Assembly (NCBI GenBank): GCA_023014485.1
Contig: JAJOZX010009055.1
Coordinates: 62,001 to 126,000 of the forward strand
From: Bathynomus jamesi
Taxonomy: Eukaryota > Arthropoda > Malacostraca > Isopoda > Cirolanidae
DNA length: 64,000 nucleotides
Reading direction: 5' to 3'
Of this stretch, positions 53,801-63,689 are shown piece by piece (position 1 is the first letter of the stretch; each line of letters starts with the position of its first letter). The notes beneath the pieces were generated by a model. The model searched no databases and was not told the origin of the DNA. It saw nothing but the letters and a program-made list of their open reading frames with translations. Position numbers and translations under genes: made by a program.

Positions 53801-54028
53801 TAACGACACATCGCGCTCATTTCCATTGCTATATATGGCTCTAGGATCGGCCCTGACGAGATGTATTTCGTAGGTTAGGTTAGGTCTCTTACATATAAAA
53901 GTCCATGTGGTAGAGTAAGCAACGAACCCCATCGACGAGATGTATTTCTGAACCCATGTTAAACTGGAGGTCTAATTTACGAGCGAGTGCACGTATTATG
54001 TTCTTGTACCGCCGTAGGCGAGAAAGAG
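53800..54028. repeat. Mosaic of Polinton-derived fragments
   Basis: CCATTGCTATATATGGCTCTAGG near 53824-53850 resembles 46325-46350 (upstream of the polymerase N-domain). GAGCGAGTGCACGTATTATG near 53980 is the inverted counterpart of 47695-47730 (small basic protein gene). GTTAGGTTAGGT at 53870 is a short TTAGG-type run. The block interrupts the 107-bp repeat array. Confidence 0.6.
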
Positions 54029-54114
54029 TTAATTAGTATTGCTACATAGAAAATCGTGCATTATGATGTTTTTTTCGATTATTATTTATTGAACAAAACT
54101 CTCGCTCTCTTTCT

Positions 54115-54139
54115 ATATATATATATATATATATATATA
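54115..54139. repeat. (TA)n microsatellite
   Basis: TA array. Confidence 0.9.
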
Positions 54140-54279
54140 GAAAGAGTGGTCTGGAAGGAAGTTTACCAATGATTAAATTCTCTTTGCGAGTGACCCGTTG
54201 CCCGCGTCGGGCTAACCTTTGGTTAGCTTCCGCCCGAATTGTTCATTCTGACGAAGGTCAAGCTTTTCACTCCACCTTA

Positions 54280-54510
54280 GACCTACAGTTTAGCGTGGAT
54301 TCCGAACCACGACCCATCAGCAGCCCAGCGTCTTGACCACTAGGCCTCCTAGGGTACCCATTTATCTACCAACCACTTTCTTTATTGTGTGGAAGGATGA
54401 ACAGCTGGGTTTTGCTGCGCGCCGGCTGCCGTCGGGTCTCGAACCCTGGGCCGATGGATTCGTAGTCCGCGACGCTAACCACTACACCACCGAGGCGGTA
54501 TTTGTCATTA
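54280..54510 (-). repeat. tRNA-derived SINE-like sequence (two tRNA-like units)
   Basis: On the minus strand, 54505-54420 reads GGTGGTGTAGTGGTTAGCG (box A region), an anticodon-like arm GGA-CTACGAA-TCC (ACG, arginine type), then GGGTTCGAGACCC (perfect box B and T-arm). A second, weaker tRNA-like unit follows at 54355-54285 with CTAGTGGTCAAGACGC and GGTTCGGAATCC. The acceptor stems do not pair convincingly and no CCA-adjacent end is clear, so these are polymerase III promoter-bearing SINE heads rather than working tRNA genes. Confidence 0.6.
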
Positions 54511-54578
54511 CTTACTCGGACTATAGTGGATTTAATTATCCCAGAAGAGTTCCTTGTTCCATGCACGGTCTGTGTGTA

Positions 54579-54581
<3 letters not shown>

Positions 54582-54612
<31 letters not shown>
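54582..54612. repeat. (TA)n microsatellite
   Basis: TA array next to the SINE-like region. Confidence 0.9.
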
Positions 54613-54618
<6 letters not shown>

Positions 54619-55295
54619 ACGTTTTTCCCACTGTTATTCGTGACTTAAATATTTATAATAAAATCAAGTGTCTAAAAAAGTTATTTAATAAGCAGAATTT
54701 AATTGGATTCATTGTAGAAGTAATAACAATGGCAATATTAATATTTGGAGCATTGGGTACTTATCGAGGGCTGTCTTTAAGAAAGGTCTCTCGCAAGCAG
54801 ATTTTCTCCGAAACCAACCTCGCTATAGTGGACTGTGTTTTGGGGAAATCCAACTTTCTTCGTTTCTTTTAATTTCGTTTTTTATTTTTTCTTCGCAGGG
54901 AATGAGGCTCGTATGTTTCTTAACTTTTCATCTCGTTTGGTGGGTTTCGAATTGTATCGTAAATTATCGTATTTCGAATTGTATCGTAAATGATCATTTC
55001 GTTTCGTTATTCGTGAGGCTGAATTATGGATAACTATGTTATTTGTTTCGTTCATCTTCAAGTTTAATGAAGCTGGGTATCCCTTATAAAAATTCGTTTC
55101 TGTCTAACGAATTATTTATTGGGTAACTTTGTTAATTCTATTATTGCGTAAATCTTTCTAATGTGTTACTGAATAACTATAAATATATATTGTGGTATTT
55201 TATATATAATATATATCAGAAGATATTTAAAAGACTGATATAATTATAGTAAACTTATGTCGAAATAGTTACCCATAAAATTAATTGTTTTCGGC
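54613..55295. other. AT-rich, no gene seen
   Basis: Contains partial repeats of GAATTATGGATAACTATG and GAATTGTATCGTAAAT. No coding region is supported. Confidence 0.5.
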
Positions 55296-55473
55296 TGAAT
55301 TATGGATAACTATGTTATTTGTTTCGATAAGTTCAACTTCAAGGAAGCTCAAGTTAATGTTATATTTTGCATATAATCCACTATATACATCTATTGTAAA
55401 ACACTATATACATCTATATTTCAATTAAGTGTGTAATTATTTAATTCATCTACCATATTGTGGTACACAATGC

Positions 55474-55528
<55 letters not shown>

Positions 55529-55735
55529 CTACAATTCTGTTTTCTATGGTTGGTTGAATTATGGATAACTACGTTATTTGTTTCGATAAGTTCAACTTCA
55601 AGGAAGCTCAAGTTAATGTTATATTTTGCATATAATCCACTATATACATCTATTGTAAAACACTATATACATCTATATTTCAATTAAGTGTGTAATTATT
55701 TAATTCATCTACCATATTGTGGTACACAATGCTTA
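55296..55735. repeat. 181-bp direct duplication around a (TA)n array
   Basis: 55296-55476 and 55555-55735 are almost identical (TGAATTATGGATAAC... to ...CACAATGCTTA), separated by a TA array at 55477-55526 and about 28 bp. The second copy ends where interspersed repeat copy B begins. Confidence 0.9.
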
Positions 55736-55967
55736 TTAGAATACATGGTGCGATCTGGCAACTCAGCATCCCAATACAAGGCGTGATCTGGCAACTCAGC
55801 CAGAATAGAGGCTTATAAAAGATCGAGAAGCTGGTGAAGACTCATTCCCAGCTCGGCTCCAGCCGAGCAAGGACCTCTGGTCCTTCTTTTTTTGGCCCTT
55901 TGGTAAACCCCTTAGTGGCCTCTTAGGTTAGGAAAACGAAAATAATATGCCTTGCTATCAATGGCAA

Positions 55968-56005
<38 letters not shown>

Positions 56006-56051
56006 TCAGGCGTCTCTCTCTCCCTCCTACAGGCGTCTCTCTCCCTCATTC

Positions 56052-56087
<36 letters not shown>

Positions 56088-56617
56088 CAGGCGTCTCTCT
56101 CCCTCCTTCAGCTCTCTCTCTCCTGCATGTGTAACTACTGCATGTGTACCTCCTGCATGTGTGCGTATGTGTGTGTGTACCTCCTGCATGTGTACCTCTC
56201 CCCCTTGGCTGATTAGACGTATATAATAATAATGTATACAATAATACTGCTAAAAAGAGGTATCTGACAACCATTTACAGCCAACTGGCTGATTACGGAG
56301 TCTATAATAATGTATACAATGGTATCGCGGTATCTGGCAACTCAAGCCATTTACGCCAACTGGCTGATTAGGAGCCTATAAAACAACGCCAACTCGGCTG
56401 AAGTCTTAATGTGCACTTGGCTCCTGCCAGGTGAACACCTCTCCTCCTTTCTCTCCTCCTCCTCCTTTCTCTTGGGGGATAACGCCGCCTCCAAGTTTCC
56501 CCCCACCCCCCTTTGCAACAACCCCACCCCCCTTTGCAACAACCCCCACCCCCCTTTGCAACATTACATAATAACCTGCAACATTCTTGCACTCTCCCCT
56601 TTTGCGGCTATACTACT
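55736..56617 (-). repeat. Interspersed repeat copy B (unoccupied Gypsy site)
   Basis: Inverted relative of 29780-30188 plus 39553-39963. The point corresponding to the Gypsy insertion reads GGCTGATTAG-ACGT-ATATAATAATAATG at 56207-56234, with a single ACGT at 56217-56220. It also carries the CT-rich microsatellite, CATGTGTACCTCC modules and the TGCAACA-CCCC modules. It shows no coding content beyond low-complexity frames. Confidence 0.9.
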
Positions 56618-56619
56618 CG

Positions 56620-56728
56620 CAACCTCAAATATGCTAATAATAATAATAATTATGTTCTGCGTTGTTCAACCTCTTTCGTAACAGCAAAAGTCATATGACG
56701 GAGAGAAACTACAACTTTACGTGGGACA
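56620..56728 (-). repeat. Tail of the 5S-headed SINE family
   Basis: CAACCTCTTTCG...GTCATATGACGGAGAG...ACTTTACGTGGGACACC parallels 698-765 of the SINE near the window start, in the same orientation, and ends in an ATT-rich tail (56636-56652). The 5S-like head is absent, so this copy is 5'-truncated. Confidence 0.65.

Positions 56729-56730
<2 letters not shown>

Positions 56731-56789
<59 letters not shown>
56731..56789. repeat. (TA)n microsatellite
   Basis: TA array at the left end of mariner B. Confidence 0.95.
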
Positions 56790-56791
<2 letters not shown>

Positions 56792-56794
<3 letters not shown>

Positions 56795-57997
56795 GATGTC
56801 CCATAAGTCCGGCATCATAGGAGAAATTCATATTTTTCTATTTCTACAAACCATAATTCATATTTTTCTCTTTCTACAGGCCATAATATCTATGAACAAG
56901 GAAGAACGAATCCAGATAATTCTACTCATAGGAAATCGGAATCAAAGAGAGGCCGCTGCTGAATTTAACAGACTGCATCCAGACCGCGAGCCAATAACAC
57001 AGAGTTGTGTTAGCAGACTTGTTGCAAAGTTTAAGGAAACAGGATCCATAGAAAATAAACCACGCAGTGGACCTTCAAGGAGGTTCACTGACGATGATAC
57101 AGCGACTGCTATCCTGGCTCATTTTAACAGAAGTCCCAATAAGTCTCTTCGGCGATTGTCCGCCGAGACAGGAGTGTCGAAAAGTAGCATCCATCGCATT
57201 CTTCAGGCTCACAAATGGCATCCATATAAACTTCAGATCCTATATAATTTAAGCGATGATCCCGACCGGCGGATGGAATTTTGTGAATGGGCTTCGGAAC
57301 AATATGCTCGGGATGCCAATTTCCCGTCCACCATTCTGTTCAGTGACGAGGCTGTTTTTCATGGAAATGGTGAGGTAAATCGACAGAACACCCGCTACTG
57401 GTCTCAAAACAACCCTCACTGGTATACCTCTTCAAAGGAACAAGGTGCATCTCGGGTGATGGTATGGTGTGGCATTTGGAAGGATCGCATCATAGGCCCC
57501 CTCTTTTTCGATGAACATGTCACTGGAAGCACCTACCTACGTATGCTCAAGGAAGAAACATTTCCCAGTGTCTTGAACGAAGAAGGAAATTTCCCAACAT
57601 GGTTCCAGCAAGACGGTGCTCCTGCACATTACAGCACCCAAGTAAGGGAATACCTGTACCAACAATTCCCTGGTCATTGGATAGGACGTCGAGGGCCTGT
57701 GGAATGGCCAGCTAAAGCCCGAATCTCACGCCACTAGATTTTTATCTCTGGGGCCACTTGAGAGCGCTGGTATACGCAAAGAAAATTAGGAGTGTTGAAC
57801 ATTTGCGGCAGCGCATTATTGGGGCATGTAACACCATTACTCCTGACATCATTCAGCGTGTGCTTGCTGACTGGGTATCACGTCTGAATTTGTGTATTGA
57901 AAACAATGGTGGACATATTGAGCACGTTCTGTAAATAAAAGCTTTTGTTTTGCCTTTTTTTATTATTTTTCCTATGATGCCGGACTTATGGGACACC

Positions 57998-58000
<3 letters not shown>
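56792..58000 (+). mobile_element. DD41D mariner, family B, nearly full length
   Basis: The 1.2-kb element has inverted ends CAGG(A/G)TGTCCCATAAGTCC that continue through GGCATCATAGG, about 30 bp. TA follows the right end; on the left the target reads CA, probably a mutated TA. (TA)n arrays lie on both sides, so it likely inserted into one microsatellite. The transposase gene is interrupted by one frame change. Confidence 0.9.
56892..57934 (+). pseudogene. Mariner transposase, DD41D (rosa-like)
   Basis: ATG at 56892 starts MNKEERIQIILLIGNRNQ. Two helix-turn-helix regions (REAAAEFNRLHPD; RLSAETGVSKSSIHRIL) flank a GPSRRFTDDD linker. The catalytic domain has FSDEAVF (first D), WFQQDGAPAHY (second D) and, after a one-base loss near 57715, [11 protein letters not shown] (third D). 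There are 41 residues between the second and third aspartates if the shift is allowed for, as in rosa-like mariners. The frame before the shift ends at 57737; the continuation ends at a TAA at 57932-57934. All three catalytic residues survive. The SPDL aspartate preceding TPLDF has become asparagine. Confidence 0.85.

Positions 58001-58045
<45 letters not shown>
58001..58045. repeat. (TA)n microsatellite
   Basis: TA array at the right end of mariner B. Confidence 0.95.
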
Positions 58046-58049
<4 letters not shown>

Positions 58050-58183
58050 ATGTATGGGAATAATGTAATAAGGTTAATTAATTACTGGTTATAAATTAAC
58101 CAACAAACAAAATTGATCATGCAAAGACGATACGAATTTGTATGAGTAAAATAAAAATGAAATAATTTTAAGATCGATTTCAT

Positions 58184-58184
58184 G

Positions 58185-58245
<61 letters not shown>
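58184..58245. repeat. (TA)n microsatellite with (TG)n end
   Basis: TA array of about 30 units followed by TGTGTGTG. Confidence 0.95.
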
Positions 58246-58248
<3 letters not shown>

Positions 58249-58904
58249 TGTGTGTGTGTATATATATTTGTGTTAACTTCTTTAAATACTATGAATGCGT
58301 TGTCTTAAATTTTGGTTACAAGGATTTAATTCCCGCAGAAGGGAATATTTACCACTGTCATAACGTAAGTAGGTAAACATTGTAATTAAGGTATGCATTA
58401 GACATTATAACTGGATTGGTCAAATAACTAGATAGGATTCAAATAATTCTATTAAACTGTTATGTACCCAGCTAATACGGTCAAAGGACCGGATAGAGAA
58501 ACAATTATTACTCTGAAAATAATTCATTCAAAATTGTAGTATGTATGCGTTTATTCATTTTAATGATCTGGCATATTATAATACGGCTGTATTCAGTTAA
58601 ATAACTACAAATTGTAGATTAAATTTGTCTAACAGTCAAATTTAATTTGCTTATGCATTTTATTTTAATTGTCTTGTGTTAATTCTAAATATAAAATTCT
58701 TGAAGTAAGAATCAATGTCTCAAGTGTCATTTCCCAAAACAATTATTAATTATTCATGGTTGCCAAAATTTCATTGTTGTATTGTAATTGGTTTAGTAAG
58801 ATCTGTGACGAACATATTATTTTTGTGAAAGGCTTATAAGTATCCCCCTACGGGCCTACACGAATTGACAGAGAACTAAGAATATATATATAATCAGTGA
58901 TATA
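58246..58904. other. AT-rich, no gene seen
   Basis: No coding signal, terminal repeat or RNA feature recognised before the TA that flanks mariner A. Confidence 0.5.
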
Positions 58905-58906
58905 TA

Positions 58907-60091
58907 CAGGGTGGGCCGTAAGTTTCCATACATAGGAAAAATAAACATTTTTTTATGGACAACCATTTTTATTTATATAATATGCTCTACATGGTTGCCA
59001 TTGTTTTGAAAACACATTTCAATACGTGTTCCCCACTGTTGATGAACACGCATTAGCACAGTTGACGTTATGCTTGTAATGGCGTTGGTGATACGTTCCT
59101 TTAGATGATTAATGTCTCGTATCTTTTCCTGATACACCATGGCCTTCAAGTGCCCCCAAAGATAGAAATCAAGGGGGGTGAGATCTGGGGATCTGGGAGG
59201 CCACTCCCCAGGACCACGCCGACCAATCCAAGCATCCGGAAACTGCTGATCCAAATACCGACGCACGTGAAGACCATAATGAGGTGGAGCTCCATCTTGC
59301 TGGAAGTAAACTGGGAAGTTACCTTCCTCGTTTAGCAGGGATGGGAAAATCTCTTCTTGCAACATGTTAAGATACCTTTCGGCATTAAGATTTCCACTGA
59401 CAAAAATTGGTCCAATAATTCTGTCACCCATATCCCGGCCCACACCATCACTTTACCGGCACCTTGCATCTTCGTCGGACTCAGCCAGTTAGGGTTAGCA
59501 TTACTCCAGTAACGTATGTTTTGCCGATTAACCTCTCCATTGACGTAAAAATTTGCTTCATCAGTAAACAAGATCTTAGTTGAAAAGTTTGCATCCTCGT
59601 TCACTTTGGTTAATGCCCATTCACAGAATTCCATCCGTCTATCCGGGTCGTCTTCACTCAAATGCTGTGCCATATGCAATTTGTATGGATGCCATTTGTT
59701 TGCTTTCAAAATGCGCCTGATACTCGATCGGCTGACACCACTTTCTGCAGACAACCGTCGTGTACTTTTTCTGGGACTCCGTGTAAGCGCTGTAAGTATC
59801 GTAGCTGTTGTGTCTTCATCGGTGGCTGTACGTCTTGGACCACTTCGCGGTTGATCTGCAACATTTCCAGTTTTCTGAAACTTGTTAATAAGTTTTGCCA
59901 CAGTGTCGTGTGTGATGTTCGTTCCATGTTGTCTGTTAAAGTTCATTGCAACCATGCGACTGCTTCCCGACCCAGCCATCAGTATGATTTCAATTCGTTG
60001 CTCTTTCGTCAAACGCATATTCTTAGGGTATCTGAAACATAAAAACAAACGTTTAATTTTTCCTATGTATGGAAACTTACGGCCCACCCTG
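58907..60091 (-). mobile_element. DD41D mariner, family A, nearly full length
   Basis: The 1185-bp element has TA flanks (58905-58906, 60092-60093) and inverted ends CAGGGTGGGCCGTAAGTTT extending through CCATACATAGGAAAAAT (about 35-40 bp). It is the fuller relative of 15802-16563. The transposase on the minus strand has one frame change. Confidence 0.95.
58973..60018 (-). pseudogene. Mariner transposase, DD41D (rosa-like)
   Basis: ATG at 60018 gives MRLTKEQRIEIILMAGSGS. Motifs in order: RMVAMNFNRQHG, GPRRTATDED linker, [24 protein letters not shown] (first D), [11 protein letters not shown] (second D), [15 protein letters not shown] (third D, 41 residues after the second), and an end at HVEHII. 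One base is missing near 59430 compared with the copy at 15802, which breaks the frame between [10 protein letters not shown] and DRIIGP. No other lesion is evident. Family members with intact frames may therefore exist elsewhere in the genome. Confidence 0.9.
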
Positions 60092-60236
60092 TATATATAA
60101 CCTTGAGTTAAATCTATATGATGTGGTTTAAAGGAAAACAGGCTAAAATAAAGGTATAATTTACACCTTAAAAATAAAGTATAAAACCAAGTCATATAAC
60201 ATTATACTGTATATATATATATATAATATATATATA

Positions 60237-60281
<45 letters not shown>

Positions 60282-60600
60282 GAAAGGTTGAAAAAGAGAG
60301 AGTGAGAGGGAAGAAAGGGGGAGGGAGAGAGAAATAGAGACAGGGAGGAGGGAGATTTGAAATTTTAAGAGCTATATTGTAGAACGTTATCAGAGGCTTT
60401 GGCGTCAAAGTTTCGTGATGCTCGGCTGCGCAAACAATTCCTGTCATACATTGTTTTATTTGTAAACGATGATGCCTGATTGGCGGTATGTGCGTCTTTT
60501 TCAATGAATTTTTACTCTTCAAATGCGGAAGACAAGACATTATCAATTCGTGAAAATTTGGTAGACTTACAGTTTAAAAAAAAAAATATATATATATATA
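60092..60600. other. Spacer with (TA)n and purine tract, no gene seen
   Basis: (TA)n arrays at about 60208-60278 and 60585-60600, a GA-rich stretch at 60279-60350, and otherwise AT-rich DNA without coding signal. Confidence 0.6.
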
Positions 60601-60601
60601 C

Positions 60602-61080
60602 ACAGGGTGTTTCAGGAGGAAAGGTCAATACTTCGGGAGGTGATAGTATCGGTCGGTCATTGTGAGAAAAAAAGTTCATATGAACATGTGTCCAATTCTG
60701 AATGGTTACGGAGATAGAGCTGTTTGAATCTACAAATACAAAAGCATTATTAATGATAATCGAGAAAGAGAAACCAATTACTGTTTCTAACATTTAATGT
60801 TTAAACATTGGCGTTTTGAATGGTATCAGATGCAGAAATGACAAATTTGTTACAGTTTACAATACGTTTTCGAAAATCCCACCGTCAACCTTAATGCACT
60901 TTGCAACTCGTGTGCGAATATCGCGTGTTGTTCGTCTGAGTTGATCTTGACGTTCCTTTATGCGGGCAGCAGCATCCAAAATGCGCGCGAGCAATTCGTC
61001 TCGTGTATCCACCTTTCTTTTGTAAACTTGACTTTTCATCCACCCCCACAAACAATAACACTGTGTAACACTGATTCTGT
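60602..61080 (-). pseudogene. Mariner family E, 3' end (left arm)
   Basis: Minus-strand frame 61051-60857 encodes WGWMKSQVYKRKVD, RIKERQDQLRRTTRDIRTRV and KCIKVDGGIFENVL, the C-terminal end of a mariner-type transposase. The TLF/PLD catalytic segment upstream is lost. The terminal sequence CACAGGGTGTTTCAGGAGG at 60601-60619 is the element's outer end, abutting (TA)n. All catalytic aspartates are missing. Confidence 0.75.
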
Positions 61081-61310
61081 TTATATAGAATTTTTTATGT
61101 TTTTATATGCATTTGTGGGCGCTGAGTCCAAATCTGGCGTTGGTTTGTGTGTATCATCAATGGTTTCAGAGATAATCCATTTTTCATGTTTTACCAGTAT
61201 AATGTCATTATGGACGCAGCAATATCAGAATAATCAGGAATTGTTGAGAACAATCCGGATGTTCGTTGACAGTTTCTTGCTCTAGAAATTGCCCGAAACT
61301 TCCACTGTGC
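61081..61310. other. Spacer upstream of copy 3 promoter
   Basis: AT-rich, no motif assigned; it joins the left mariner arm to the promoter region. Confidence 0.4.
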
Positions 61311-61345
61311 TATATAAAGAAGAGCGCAGAGTCTGAGAAGTCAGT
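61311..61345 (+). promoter_or_regulatory. TATA box plus TCAGT initiator
   Basis: TATATAAA at 61311-61318 and TCAGT at 61341-61345, with about 30 bp from the TATAAA core to the initiator A. Same layout as upstream of copy 2, here about 245 bp before the ATG; an intron may lie in the leader (a TTTATATCTGCAG acceptor-like site ends at 61551). Confidence 0.65.
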
Positions 61346-61584
61346 AAGTGTGAGCACACAAAGAAAGCAGGTTGTTTGTCTGATGGTTACCAGCACTGAG
61401 GTACTATGTTTCTGTGCTTCTCTGTGCTGACGATTTGAGTGTTATCGATCCTTTTTTATTGCGAACATTATTTCAGTGTTGTGAATACATCTTTTTTCTG
61501 GAATCTGTAATCTGTTGCAGATTTAATAACTCTTCTCTTTATATCTGCAGGTTATGATTAATGCAGGACAGTTTGGTAAAGAGA

Positions 61585-63338
61585 ATGGCAACTAGAGCTT
61601 GTAAACACTCGCCGGATATATTCTGCTACGTTTGTGGGTATTACATAGGCCCCAAGCAAGTATCGCACAAGATTGTGAAAGGCACCAAGTTCCGGATCGC
61701 GTATCGGCTCTATTTTGGTATGCCTATGGGTGACCAAGATAAGCCCTGGACACCCCATGTGATCTGTGGAAGCTGCCGCTCCACACTTGAAGGGTGGCTG
61801 CGGGGAGTACGCAAGGCAATGCCCTTTGCGGTACCCAGAATATGAAGAGAACCAAAGAGCCACCACGACGATTGCTACTACTGCATGGTAGATGTTTCTA
61901 AGTACAGGAAAGTTAAAGGAAGGCAGACTCTTCAGTATCCAAGCATAGCGTCGTCCATAGCTCCTGTACCACATGGCGAAGGTCTTCCAATACCACGTCC
62001 ACCAGAACAGGTATCTATCCATTTCTTTACCTTCTGTATTTACAGACTGTGGGTCATTATGTGTCAATTTTTCTTAGTGCTGATGCTCTTCTACATATAT
62101 AGCTATGCCTATATTTTGTTTCTTTGCTTTGCAGGTTGAAAATGAGGATGCAGCTAGCTCATCTGAGATGTCGGCTGGTGAGGACAGTCATGATGAAGAA
62201 TATACAGTAACTTTCAGTACAAACCCTCAATTTCCAAATCAGAGCGAATTGGACGACTTAATTAGAGATTTGGGTCTGACGAAATCAGGGTCTGAGCTTC
62301 TGACCTCCAGACTCAAAGTGTGGAATTTGCTTGGAGAAGACTGCAAGAGCACTGTATACCGAAAGCGGCATGAAAAGTTTGCAAGGTTCTACGATGTCAA
62401 TGGCTCTCTGTTATTGCAGCGAGGTTAATGGTCTATTCACAGCTATTGGGTTAACACATATACCCTCAGAGTGGCGCCTGTTTATTGACAGTTCAACTCG
62501 GAGTTTAAAAGCTGTTCTACTCCACAATGAGAACAAATATCCATCTATACCAGTTGCACATTCTGTTCAAATGAAAGAGGACTATGAAAATGTCAAACAA
62601 CTGCTCACTCAAATCAGGTATGAACAGTATAACTGGGACGTGTGTGGTGATTTCAAAATGATTGGTTTCCTGTTAGGTTTTCTTTGCCTGTGGGATAGCA
62701 GGGCTTCAACTGAGCACTATAAAACAGTTCAGTGGCCTCCACGTGAAGGACTGCAACCAGGAAAGTACAATGTACTCGGCGAACCTCTTGTGAAGCCTGA
62801 CATAGTTCTGCTACCACCTCTCCATATTAAGTTGGGTCTAATTAAGCAGTTTGTAACTGCGTTAGATTTTGGAGGGGAAATTTTCCAACAGATTCGGTTC
62901 ATGTTCCCTAAACTCTCTGAGGCCAAAGTCAAGGCTGGCATCTTTGTAGGACCACAAGTCAAGGCGCTGTTGAATTCAAAGAACCTTGAAGCCAAGATGA
63001 CTCCGATCGAAAAAGAGGCTTGGTGTGCTTTCCGTGATGTGGTTCGTGGGTTTTTAGGCAACCATAAAGCACCAAACTATAAGGAGTTAGTGTCAAACTT
63101 GATTAAGTGCTATGGCAAAATTGGGTGCCGTATGTCTTTAAAATTACACTATCTGCATTCACATCTAGACTTTTCTCGTGATAACCTGGGCGATGTGAGT
63201 GAAGAACATGGCGAAAGATTCCATCAAGATATTCAAACGATGGAGAAAAGGTACCAGGGCCATTGGGATGCTTCCCTGATGGGAGACTACGTATGGTCGC
63301 TGATCAGAAAGGATAAGAATGTTCATACGCGGAAGTAG
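61585..63338 (+). pseudogene. DDE-like transposase candidate, copy 3, with intron
   Basis: ATG at 61585 (MATRAC) opens the zinc region FCYVCGYYIG, with CGSC near 61767 and DDCYYC near 61875. A TGA at 61843-61845 replaces the tryptophan codon of the VWREP motif of the other copies. A 124-bp intron, 62011-62134 (GTATCT...TTTGCAG), is phase 0 and joins PPEQ to VENEDAA. After a shift near 62410-62430 the long frame runs to 63338 with FIDSS (D at 62487), CGDFK (D at 62649), LPPLHIKLGL, and GERFHQD (E at 63213): 53 residues between the aspartates and 187 from the second D to E. A short block after FLLG (the GYTK...C part) is missing, so one zinc cysteine is lost. Inactive. AATAAA lies at 63467-63472. 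Confidence 0.65.
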
Positions 63339-63466
63339 CGTTCTTCAGTGCATTTTTAAGGAACGCACACTGCATAACGAGGCTTGTTATTCTCTTATCG
63401 GTTCTCCTCATGATATATATAGTATATCCTTTGCACCATTTTGGGTTTGTCAAACAATTTTGGCTC

Positions 63467-63472
63467 AATAAA
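63467..63472 (+). terminator. Poly(A) signal after copy 3
   Basis: AATAAA 129 bp after the stop codon of DDE-like copy 3, a plausible 3'-end signal. Confidence 0.5.
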
Positions 63473-63689
63473 CATTAATTTCCAATAGTGTTTTTATTTT
63501 CAGAAAATATTTATGTTAGCCTTCTTTATATACTTTGCCATATGAAAAGTGTGATAACCTACATTTTTGAAACGGTTGATGATAGAGCAAAACCAATATC
63601 ATTTTTGGAATAAGCGCCCCGAAATCATTAAGAAACGACAGAAAAATTACAATAAACAAAATTTTTCAAATTTTGTTACCCAGTGTAAT

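Noticed and set aside
53870..53884. TTAGG-type motif as a telomere or interstitial telomere
   Set aside because: Only two to three units here and near 8150 and 1190; too short for a telomeric array, although compatible with an arthropod genome.
54410..54510. Functional tRNA-Arg gene
   Set aside because: Box B and the anticodon arm look good, but the acceptor stem does not pair convincingly and a second tRNA-like unit follows, which fits a SINE better.
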